Below, one piece after another: positions 12,190-21,150 of a DNA stretch of 64,000 nt. Under the pieces are notes generated by a model. The model had not been told where the DNA came from. It was given only the letters and a program-made list of their open reading frames with translations, and did no database searches. Every line of letters starts with the position of its first letter. The stretch's first letter is position 1. The translations under genes and the position numbers were made by a program. Source of the DNA: Aedes albopictus. Lineage: Eukaryota; Arthropoda; Insecta; Diptera; Culicidae. Location of the stretch: NCBI RefSeq assembly GCF_035046485.1, contig NC_085136.1, forward strand, positions 298,817,080 to 298,881,079, in the 5' to 3' direction.

Positions 12190-12384
12190 CAGTCAGTTCT
12201 TTTTTACGCGGTTTTGGTTTACGCGGTCGCGTAAATGAAAACTCATACAAAAAAAATATCATCGTCTTATTTTTGCATGATTCGTCGAGAAATGGTGAGA
12301 CTTTTTTACGCGGTTTTTTTTTTGAAATTTGAACTGAGTTTTATTTTTACGCGGTACGTATCCCCCGCATAAAAAACCTGACTG
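12190..12384. mobile_element. TA-flanked MITE with CAGTCAGG(T) ends, copy 1
   Basis: A 195-bp element bounded by TA on both sides (12188-12189, 12385-12386). Left end is CAGTCAG followed by TTTTTTACGCGG; right end is the inverse (CCCCGCATAAAAAACCTGACTG). Internal ACGCGG blocks repeat in both directions. A second copy of nearly the same length lies at 42272-42465. TA duplication and CAG ends suggest a pogo/Tc1-mariner-type MITE; no transposase is present. It interrupts the C-terminal part of the RTE copy. Confidence 0.88.
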
Positions 12385-12540
12385 TAGTCAGCAGGGAACC
12401 AGGTAGAGGTTTACGATTTCGTGGGTGGCCACGAATGCGCTGGAAGAAGTACCCTACACGTCCGGGAAAACTAGAGAGACATAACCCAAGACTGATCAAG
12501 ACGGTGTTATTATTCGCTCGGCGTTGGAGTAAAGTTACTT

Positions 12541-13577
12541 GGTAGCCAACAAAGTAGGGTAAGGCATGGATCTTTAATATGGATTGTTAAGACTGTATTA
12601 TTAATTGTAAAAATAAGCAAATATGTAGAAGTTTCCATTGAGCTGATTTGGTTGAAATTTTTATAATAAATTATTGAACACGTTGCTTGTGAAAGTTAAC
12701 TTAAATTTCATAAGCGCAAGGATTTTTTATGAAATATGCTGAAGAACTATGTTATAAAGGATTAGGTAATCCCCAATTTGCGTCAAGGGATTCCCGGTTT
12801 CTCTAGAAACTCGATTTATTTAATCAGCATTTAGCAATTTCATTTATTAACCACTAGATTTTGACAAATTCAGATCTACAAATAATTGAACTTCGTGAGA
12901 CAAAACATGCACAGTCACAACTATTCAACTACATATTCTACCAAACCTTCCTAAAAACAGATTCACCTGCCTAACTAGTTTAGCATGCTAAGTTTATCGC
13001 GCAAAATTAGCACATTCTGCTGCCACCGCATTCGCGTCATCGCACCTTCCGATGTTCCCCAACTGGTCTGCTGCTAAATTGTCGTCACATAATCCAAACC
13101 GAATACCACGCACCACCCTCGCGCGTAAAAGGGTAGCCAACTTTGCATCGCAAACCTAGTTTACACAGTGGGTCTCCACGGCTGCGCGGTGAGATCATGA
13201 CAACTCGCATGGCGCGGCAGTGGCGCTGGCGCTGGTTTTGCTGAAGGCGCCCATTGAAATGAAGTCGTCAAAAGTTCAAGATCGAGGATATCCACCCGGT
13301 CCCGGTCGTCGGTCGTCGTCGTCAGCGGCGGCGGTGAGTATTTATTGTAGCGATCAACGACCGACCGACAGACACACATAACGTATACAGTGTGTTGGTA
13401 TACAAATCGTTGAAGTATTACACAGTAATAAATGATAAGGAATTTTACGGAAACATTATTTGCTTATCAATCGCGTATTACAAACTTATGCATATTTCAA
13501 ACTCCAACAAAAATCTTGGAGTCGTTTTTGGAAGATTTCCAACCAAATATAATGTAGGGAGGTCTAGGGAAATTTTC
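12541..13577. other. Unassigned DNA; GC-rich tract with a possible splice donor
   Basis: No gene recognised. From 13015 to 13345 the sequence is GC-rich with GTCGTC/GGCGGC runs, ending in GGCGGCGGTGAGTATT at about 13327-13345, which fits a plus-strand splice donor. This could be an untranslated exon, but no coding continuity supports it. Confidence 0.3.
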
Positions 13578-13650
13578 TAACGGGATTTGAACTCATGCCT
13601 TTTTCGAACGAAAGCAGCGCCCGAGGTCTTTTAACCAACTGATCGCTTTT
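13578..13650 (-). repeat. tRNA-like sequence, probably a SINE remnant
   Basis: On the minus strand the segment reads ATCAGTTGGTTAAAAG (box A type) and, 45 nt later, GAGTTCAAATCCCG (box B type). No acceptor stem can be closed and the anticodon arm is not clean, so it is not a functional tRNA gene. No A-rich tail or target duplication was found. Confidence 0.45.
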
Positions 13651-14439
13651 GCTGAGCTTGTCGAAAAAAAAGGTGGCTCACTATTCGAGATTGGACCGGG
13701 TTGCACAATTGTTGAAAACATTTATCCAATGATTAACTAATACACATTTTTGCTGTGCATCTCTTCAACAACGGCTACAGCGGATTCAGAGCTGGGTGGC
13801 CAAAGTTATTCGCCCTCCTGACACAACAACGACGGAACGCGACATGTCGGTCGTTGTCACGGCTCTCGACGAGCGATGAGTTTCGAGTGCTTGGTTGCTC
13901 GCTCATTTGCGTGTTTTCATTTTTTGCGCCCAGCTACCAGCTTCTGCCAGAGATGCTTATCGCCGGCGACTGTTTTGTATTAGGGGCAGAGTTTCGTCGG
14001 GGAGTCGATACTGGTTTTCGTTTGTTCCGATGTGTAGGTATTGTTTTGATTGGGTGTTATCTTTTGCGTTGGGTTAGGCATCTCGGAAGACTTCCTGGTT
14101 CGTGGATGATGGTGGGAGGCCCTGATAGGTGAATCAATCGAACGCAGTTTATTGCCTTTTGCTCGCTGCCTGGTGTCAATGAAACAATCACAGACGTCCA
14201 TGGTTGTTAGGTATTTGTTTCTGGGATATCTTTTTTCGATTGAATGAGATAGAGTGATTCCAGTGAATCATTTCATGACAATAGCCACTTTTAGACATCA
14301 ATGAATCGGATCACAGAGAATTAAAATTTTCTTTAATTCAGAAGACGTTGATAAAATCGATTTCATTCAGAAACTTATCCTATCAATTTCCACTACCACT
14401 GCCTAGGACGCAGAACAGTAGGAAGGGTAATTTCAACTT
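13651..14439. other. Unassigned DNA
   Basis: No recognised element. A 125-codon plus-strand frame (13755-14132) is hydrophobic in places but has no motif I recognise, and overlapping frames on both strands are equally open, so I do not call it a gene. GC content is higher between about 13780 and 14120. Confidence 0.35.
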
Positions 14440-15900
14440 GAAAAAACTCGGTAATTATTCGTCCGATTTGCACGCTGTCTTCCAGGTCTTCATGTACCGG
14501 CATTCTCACAACATGCCCCGCCCATCGTATCCTTCTAGCTTTTGCGACTTTCCGGATGCTATGTTCACCGTCTCGTCCATGCTATTTAATAGCTCTGTGT
14601 TCATAGGTCTATCCTACTGACGTACACTGCCTTAAAATCGATGAACAGATGGTCCGTTGGAACATGGTATTGACGGCATTTATGGAGGATTTGCCACACG
14701 GATAAGATCTGGTCCGTTGTCGACCGGCCGTCAACGAAGCTGGCTAGATAACTTCCCACGAACTCATTCACGTTAGGTGAAAATCCACGGAGGAGGATCT
14801 GGGATAGCACTTTGTAGGCGGCATTTTAGAATTTTGAACGGTCATAAGTTCAAGCACTCTAACTTGTTATCCATTTTGTAGATGAGGCAAATGACCAGTT
14901 CCTTTCACTCCTCCGGTAGCTGGCCGGTCTCTCAGATTCGGAATATTATCCGGTGCAGGACACTTTTCCGGGCCTGTTTTGATGAGATCAGCTCCGATAC
15001 CATCCTAAATTATAGTTCTTGAGCTGCTGGATAGCATCCTTAATTTTCCTCAACGTTCTGACGTGTGCAGCATAGTTTTCTCATGTTCTATGGGAATCCC
15101 TATTAACCTTCCTTTTGCATCACGTTAGCAGTAGCTCGCTGGCCAAAGGAGGGTTAATATGGGACAACTATGCTGCACACGGCAGCGTTGGAGTTGGTTC
15201 GTTGTTGCTTCATGTTTTATTATCGTAGTCATGTCTGCGCTATACTCACCATTCAGATGTTTGTTGCTGCTTCAACCTTTCGATCATCTCTCGGCCGTTC
15301 ATCAAGATGCTCCAGTCCTTGTCCCTGCGCATTTCAGCTCACGCCAAGAAGGAAGTGGCAGATCTGCTGTTTCCACGATCTTTTATATCGTTCCACGTTC
15401 TGCCGAGACCCAGGCTGCAGCATGACCGCCCTAGTTACGTTTTTCTCTTCCAAAATCTCTCTAGACTCATCATCGAACCAAACGTTCCTCCGGCTCTGTG
15501 CCACATACCCAATGTTGTTCTCAACAGCGTTATTGATGGCTGCTTTGCGTACACCAGCAGTCTTCGATAGGGTCGCCCTAGTTCGGCAACGCTGCATCGA
15601 GATTCTGCAGGTATACGGTGGTGACATCCAGTTGCTTCAATTGATCCAGATTAAACCGAGACGGCCTTAGGAAGTTGTTAATTATGAAGAGTTTTTGGGG
15701 CATTTTTACCATGGTCAGACCTGACGTCGATGATGTCACAGAAATGCCGTCCGTCAATCAGGACCTGATCGATTAGGAATTCTGTCTGCTGCGATGGCCT
15801 CCAGGTGTAAAGATAAGAGAGGCTGTGCTGGAAGTAGGTGCTTGTGAGCAGCATGTGCTTTTGGTTTAAGCTAGACGTTCCCCACAAATTTAATTATTCT
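14440..15900 (-). pseudogene. RTE-clade non-LTR retrotransposon (copy B) remnant
   Basis: In order on the minus strand there are three pieces. The endonuclease C-terminus spans 15887-15678 (FLIDQVLIDGRHFCDIIDVRSDHG). The linker spans 15627-15334 (VWFDDESREILEEKNVTRAVMLQ, RQNVERY). An RT piece spans 14810-14601 (LLRGFSPNV, GSYLASFVDGRSTTDQIL, DHLFIDFKAVY). A post-RT tail follows (SMDETVNIASGK, then AGHVVRMP-like) down to about 14440. The catalytic DD region is missing between the RT piece and the tail, and the QIDHVLID signature reads LIDQVLID. It belongs to the same broad family as copy A but lies in the opposite orientation, with multiple stops and frameshifts. Confidence 0.82.
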
Positions 15901-15979
15901 GACCAATGTGAGTTTCTACGGATTTTTATCGAGAATTCTTTGGGAATTCCTATGGGAAGGCATCTGTTATAACATTTTT

Positions 15980-17510
15980 GCCATTCTCGTATACTAAGTG
16001 TACTGTAAAGGCTATATGTTCACTCCAAAAATGACTTTTTGATAGAAGCTCGGAGGGTCGAGTCACATATACCAATCGACTCAGCTCGACGAATTGAGGT
16101 TATGTCTGTATGTGTGTGTGTATGTGTGTATGTGTAAAAAAAACTCATATCACTTTTTGGCAGTAAACCTCAATCGATTTTAATGACCGACGGTTCATTC
16201 TACGCGAAATCTGGTCCCATTGTTTCCTATTGAAAATGGTTCGGATCGGTCCAGCCATTCCAGAGTTATTGCCATTTAGGTATTCCGAACTGGTATAGTC
16301 TCAGAACATATCTGAACCAGTAGTGTTCCAGAACCGGTTCCTTGTGTCCCTCCGGAAGTGGCCACATGTAGAAGTGAACTAAACCCTTGAATGCGACACA
16401 TCAAATCACGGCTTTTTCAATAACCTGGCGACCAGTTATCAAGGAAGTATGCTAAGACCACATTAGGGATCCAATTTAAGGTAACATGATGAACAGTTGG
16501 CAAGAAATTAGTCTCAGACCATATCAATGTGTTACGGAACCGATTCCGAGTGTCCCGCCGGAAATTGTCGAATGTACAACAAAACCAATACACGCGATAT
16601 ATCAAATGATTTATTGGGTTACTTGATGAACGGATAGCAAGAAAATAGTCTCAGACCATATTTGGGATAACAGGTCGATTCCGGGAACCGATTTTGAATG
16701 TCCCGTTGTAAGTAGTCAAATATAAAAGTTCGAACCTATGCATGCGCCACATCAAATAGAGGCTTTTTCAATAGCCCAATGAACAGTTAGCCAGCAAAAA
16801 AGTATCAGGCCATATTTGGGAGAACCGGTAGTGTTCCAGAACTGGTAACGAGTGTCTCACCAGAAGTGGTAAAATATAGAAGGGAGCCAAACCATAGCGG
16901 CTTTTTTGATAATCTGATAAACGATCAGCAAGAAAATAGTCACACGCCACATCTAAGACTAGTACATAATAGTGTTCCGGAAACGATTGCAAGTGTTCCA
17001 CCAGAAGTAATTAAATAGAGAAGTGAAGCAAAATCATGCATGCAACACATAAATCACGGTTATTTTTTCAATATATTATCGAAGGATGTCCAGAAAACAG
17101 CCTCAGATCAAATTAGAAAACCACCGGTAGTGATCCAAAACGGGTTCCGAATGTCCCATCGGAATTGTTCAAATGCTTTCAAAACATCAATTCGCGGCTT
17201 TTTAGGTAACCTGATGAACAGAGAAGAAAACAGTCTGAGACCATATTTGGAACAATCGGTAGTGTCATGGAATGAGTTCCAGGTTTCCTTCCGGAAGTGG
17301 TCAAACGTAAATTGAACCAAACCCATGCATGCGGCACATCAAACAGCGGAATAATGAAAGTGAACAAAATCAATTTTAATGATAAATCAAGTCGTGGATT
17401 TGTTTTATAGCCTAGTAAACGTTGGGTAAGATTAAAAGTTAAGAAATTGTCGGAAGGACCATGAGTTCATATTGGACGAGAAAGGCACTATCACCACTAA
17501 GGTGTATTAA
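15980..17510 (+). repeat. Interspersed repeat with about seven diverged 135-210-bp tandem units
   Basis: The left end (AAAGGCTATATGTTCACTCC, then a TGTGTGTATG run at 16105-16135) leads into diverged tandem units. Each unit carries AGTCTCAGACCATATTTGGGA, a GGTAGTGTTCCAGAAC-like block, CCACCGGAAGTGG-like and GCATGCGACACATCAAAT-like blocks. The AGTCTCAG key recurs near 16302, 16510, 16650, 16806, 16940, 17100 and 17235. The right end near 17490 has GAGAAAGGCACTATCACCACTAAGG. It is probably a non-autonomous mosquito repeat family; its class is unknown. No coding capacity. Confidence 0.7.
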
Positions 17511-17793
17511 ACTGTTTTTTTTTTATTTGGGTATGACCATGAAAATTCCCTTAACGACTTTTTTTGGAAATTCTTTTTTTGACAATTACTTTTCCAATTT
17601 CTTCACTAATGCTTTTGAAGTGTGTTCGTCAATTTCTTTTGGATATTAGCTGGAGAATTCCTCATTCAAGGGAATGGGAATTTCTCCGGTTGTGTAAGTG
17701 AAATTTGTTCAGCAATTCCTTTGGAAGTTGCTACAGCATTTTTGATTTTTTTTTTGTTAAACCAGTGTAATTTTTTTTGCGGTAATTCCTTTG

Positions 17794-18260
17794 AAATTGT
17801 ATTCTTCAACCCACTTAACCTAATTTACAGCTATTTTGTCCACTAGGGCACTTCATGAGCAATTCCAATGGGCAGCTGCACTTGCACTTTGTACAGCGCT
17901 TAAATGTATTCTATTCTAATTTTACTATATCGAACTGATTGCCTTTGCGCAGCTGTCACTTTTTTACCCTGTGCATGGTGGAATAATAAGCACTGGCATG
18001 TTAATGTGTAGCTCTTGTTCCGTTTAACAGTCCGATTGGGGGTCCATTATGAGGTGACGTAAGTCGATATCCAAGTTTCCGAGTCCGTTAGAGCATATGC
18101 TTAGAAGAGGGTCAAGTGTCAGCCGGGGGAAGAGCAATTGACGAAAAATTGCAAGTTTTTTTTTTTTTTACTTATTCGTTTATTTGGAAGGCTCGGCCGC
18201 CACATGAGCATAACTGAGCCGAAATCTTTTGTTTTTTGTTTTTTTTTACAATGATTTTAC

Positions 18261-18296
<36 letters not shown>

Positions 18297-18374
18297 CAAG
18301 TGCCGGGCTGAGATCGAACCCATAACCATCCACTTATGAAGCAAACGTGTAGCCACTACGCCACGGGCCCCGGC
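17794..18374 (-). mobile_element. tRNA-Met-like SINE, copy 1 (carries a nested insertion)
   Basis: Minus-strand reading starts GCCGGGGCCCGTGGCGTAGTGG at 18374 and has a CAT anticodon-like loop (TTCATAA) and GGGTTCGATCTCAG as box B. It then runs through a roughly 380-bp body to an AT-rich 3' end near 17800. TTCCTTTG at 17786-17793 and 18375-18382 are likely target duplications. It is split by the insertion at 18156-18290. Copy 2 follows in the same orientation only 11 bp away. Confidence 0.85.
18156..18290 (-). mobile_element. Severely truncated I-clade 3' end nested in the SINE
   Basis: The minus strand reads GATTTCGGCTCAGTTATGC, then GAGCCTTCCAAATAAAC and a poly-A tract. It matches the last 60 bp of the I-clade element at 8514-11679. 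AAATTGCAAG flanks it on both sides (18146-18155 and 18291-18300) as a target duplication inside the SINE. A long plus-strand A-run (about 18264-18292) sits at its 5' side, so that boundary is imprecise. Confidence 0.8.
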
Positions 18375-18385
18375 TTCCTTTGGTA

Positions 18386-18838
18386 TTTTTTTTATTCTTA
18401 ATCGCTTAACCTACTTTACAGCTCTTTTGTCCACTAGGGCACTACGTGAGCGATTCCAATTGGACGCTGCACTTACGCTTTGTACAGCGCCTAAATGTAT
18501 TCTATTCTAATTATTCTACATGTATCGAACTGGTGTCTTTTGTGCTGCTTTCACTTTTCTACCCTGTCCACGGTAGAATGATGAGCACGATGATGATGCT
18601 GTGGGCTGCTGTTCCTTTTCCAGTCCAATTGAGGATCGTCCATTATGAGTTGCGGTTCGTCGATATCCAAAATTCCGGGTCCGTTAGAGCTATTATGCTC
18701 CGAAGAGGGTCAGGTGTCAGCTGCTCTCGAGGGGAAGAGCAACTGACGAAAAATTGCAAGTGCCGGGGCTGGAATCGAACCCATGACCATCCGCTTATGA
18801 ATCGAACGTGTGGACCACTGCGCCACGGGCCCCGACAA
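18386..18838 (-). mobile_element. tRNA-Met-like SINE, copy 2
   Basis: A full 453-bp copy in the minus direction. Its head reads GGGGCCCGTGGCGCAGTGG, an anticodon-like ATTCATAAG, and GGGTTCGATTCCAGCCCCG, so acceptor and T-arm complementarity to a tRNA are still visible. The body follows, then a 3' AAGAATAAAAAAAAT tail. The 10-bp duplication TCCTTTGGTA flanks it (18376-18385 and 18839-18848). The source tRNA (elongator Met, CAT) is inferred from the loop only. Confidence 0.88.
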
Positions 18839-19077
18839 TCCTTTGGTAATATCTGCACGAATTTCTTTTGCAATGTAATTGAGATTCTTTCTGGGATTCT
18901 TCTAGGATTACTTCGGCTACTTCTTTGGTTTTTTTTACTATAGTAAGTTTATTGTAATTTATTATAATTTCTTTGGAAATGGCTTTTTCATTTTTTAAAT
19001 TCCATTGGTATTTGCATTGTAAAATCTTTCAATAATTCATTTCATATTTTTCCAATAAAACCATTTTAGGCGCTATA

Positions 19078-19335
19078 CACTACCCGTCATAAGTACGGAC
19101 TCACAAAAAAGTATTGCAACAATATTGCATCACCCTGACTCACCTCGATAACTCTAAAACCAGAACACCTACAAAAATGCCGCCTTCAGAAAAGTTGTTG
19201 CTTTTGGTCTTCTGAATAACTTACCTGAAGATAGCATCTTTGTAAGTCCTCAGATTTTGGAGATATCGAGGTGATTCAGGGTGATGCAATATTGTTGCAA
19301 TACTTTTTGTGAGTCCGTACTTATGACGGGTAGTG
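19078..19335. mobile_element. TA-flanked MITE with about 80-bp terminal inverted repeats
   Basis: The 258-bp element starts CACTACCCGTCATAAG and ends with its exact inverse, flanked by TA (19076-19077, 19336-19337). The inverted ends continue nearly perfectly for about 80 bp through GCAACAATATTGCATCACC. The target and end sequence fit the Tc1/mariner superfamily. No transposase frame. Confidence 0.88.
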
Positions 19336-19410
19336 TAATTGGGTCTGCTGTCAAGTTTTTTTTTCCGCTTCCGTGAGATTTTAGATTCGGTTGAATGAAT
19401 AGTGTAATAT

Positions 19411-19565
19411 CCCAGTCAACCAGTCATCGTATAAGATGTTGCATAAGATGATAAAGTGGAGGCGATATGCGTACATTTTCCATGCGCCTAAATGAAGGCA
19501 TGCACGCATATGGCCTCCACTTTATCATCTTATGCAACATCTTATACGATGACTGGTTGTCTGGG
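19411..19565. mobile_element. Near-perfect 155-bp palindrome (foldback MITE)
   Basis: The ends CCCAGTCAACCAGTCATCG and CGATGACTGGTTGTCTGGG are inverse copies with one mismatch. The arms stay complementary through GTATAAGATGTTGCATAAG, GATAAAGTGGAGGC and ATATGCGT, leaving a short loop of about 25 nt. Almost the whole element would fold into a single hairpin. No clear target duplication could be seen. It lies 75 bp from the TA-flanked MITE. Confidence 0.85.
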
Positions 19566-20240
19566 GTGTGAATGATTTTGTGAGAAAAATATTAATGCTG
19601 CATTGAGTTTTAATTGCGGAACCGTATATGTAGCCTGAAGATTCTAGTTCGATTCGTTTGGCGGGAAAAAGTGAAAAGCAAGATAGAGTTTGAAGTGTTC
19701 TTTATTTAGTGCGTCGGTTGAGATAGTTGGCTTTCACTAGAGATGAAGGAAGGCTGGTGGTCAAAGTTCAAGATAGCTGGGCAGCGAGTTATACTAAAAT
19801 ATTTGAAAAAAAGCGTGATTGCGTTTAACCGAGAGAATAGTCACGGCGCCCAGAGAAACAGAGCGACGTTCAGCGTCGGTTGTTCACCGACCAACTTTAT
19901 CACGCGACGTGGGATCCCAAAGCTGATGAGAGAGTTCTAATTGGATTTTTTTTTCTTTGCGTATGCAACATTTACTTTGTAAGGCATTCAGGAAGTTCAT
20001 TTGAAGCATGACACATAGGGTTCGGGTGTCGAATAGCACCAACTCAGAGCTTCCGGAATTAGCGGCTTCAAGAGGAGCTGTTGCGGGTGGGAGTATAAAC
20101 GCAATAAAAAACTGTTTTGCATTTACATTACATCGCTGTGACATTTGGACACTTTTTAATTCGACATTTGTCGAATAATCGGGGTACGAATCAAAAAGTG
20201 TCGTACTAAAACATGTCGAACCAGCGGGGTAAGACGGTAG
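19566..20240. other. Unassigned DNA
   Basis: No gene or element recognised. Short open frames on both strands overlap without family resemblance. Confidence 0.4.
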
Positions 20241-21150
20241 TAATTTCTGCCGGAAGATCCGGAAGTGTACCTGATGAAAACTCGGGAAACATTTCAGCAA
20301 AAATTTCCAATGAAATTTATGGAAAAAAATCTTGCAAGAATTCTTGGAGCAGTTCCTGAAGAAATGCCTGAAAGATTGCCTTAAAAATTGTGGAGAACCA
20401 TTGGAAGAATTTTGGAAAGGAGAGTTTTTGAAGGAATCCCTGAAAAAGTTTCTTTAGGAATCTCTGGAGGATTTTCTAAAACAAATCCCTAGAAGGTTTT
20501 ATGAGGAAATCCCTGATGGCAGATTTTCTAACGGAATACCTGAAAAAATCTGAAATTATTCCAAATTTATGATATTTTGGAAGAGTTAAAGAGGATGAAA
20601 AGTTTTGTAGATGAATTCTAGCTGAAACTTATGGAGAAATCTCTAATGAACATGAACCAATTTCGAAAGGGGTCAATGGAGGATTTTCTAAGCGATATAA
20701 GAGATTTCTTCTTTCTTAAGGAATCTGTAGAAGACTTTCTGAAGGAAACTGGTTGAATTTCTAAAATAATCTATAGATGATTTTCTAAAAAAAAAATCCT
20801 AATCCGTAATCCTTAAAGATATTCTTTTCAGGATTCTCTACAATAATTTCTGAGGAAAACTTTAACAAATTTCTTTAGAAATTCATTGAAGATTATCCAG
20901 GAGAAATTCAGGAAAAAGATAGTGAAATGAGTATGGAGAAGTAAAAGTATCAACTCCTAGAAGATTTTTTGAAGGAATCTGTGGAGGAAATTCTGGAGGT
21001 ATCCTTGAAGAAAATTAACTTTAAATTTTTTTTTGAAAGAATATCTGCAGAAGTATCTTTTTTTGTGAAAGATAATGAAATAAAATCCTTGGAGAAACAT
21101 CCGGAGGAATTTTTTGACTCTTAATAACTTCCAAGATAATTAGAAAAATC
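20241..21150. repeat. Degenerate GGAA/TTCC low-complexity array
   Basis: Short words of the type GAAGGAATC, CTGGAGGA, TTTCTAA and GAATTTCTG recur every 12-20 bp with heavy divergence. It is the plus-strand GGAA-rich relative of the large TTCC arrays further right. It contains no usable reading frame. Confidence 0.75.

Larger units (their letters stand above)
6620..12540 (+). mobile_element. RTE-clade non-LTR retrotransposon (copy A), split by four insertions
   Basis: Plus-strand RTE remnants can be joined across younger insertions. Endonuclease segments lie at 6635-6718 (YRLRIKERFFNFSIINVH) and 7012-7394 (QIDHVLIEVRYFSDIIDGRTYR, then NINSDHYL with the terminal catalytic SDH). The endonuclease-RT linker is at 7814-8513 (NEWFDEESRANLGEKNAARA). 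Reverse transcriptase is at 11691-12187 (GFIDGRSTTDQIL, HHLSIDFKAAYDSID with the motif A aspartate, FERKLLRTI, RVGRVVRMP) and the tail at 12387-12540. The YADD region is deleted and several stops and frameshifts are present, so it is dead. Inserted into it are a Feilai SINE, a hAT-like palindrome, an I-clade element and a TA-flanked MITE, each leaving a target duplication. Confidence 0.85.

Noticed and set aside
13578..13650. Functional tRNA gene on the minus strand
   Set aside because: Box A and box B are present, but no acceptor stem or clean anticodon arm can be formed.
18760..18835. Genuine tRNA-Met gene
   Set aside because: The tRNA-like head is joined to a 380-bp body with an A-rich tail and a target duplication, and a second copy lies beside it, so it is a SINE.
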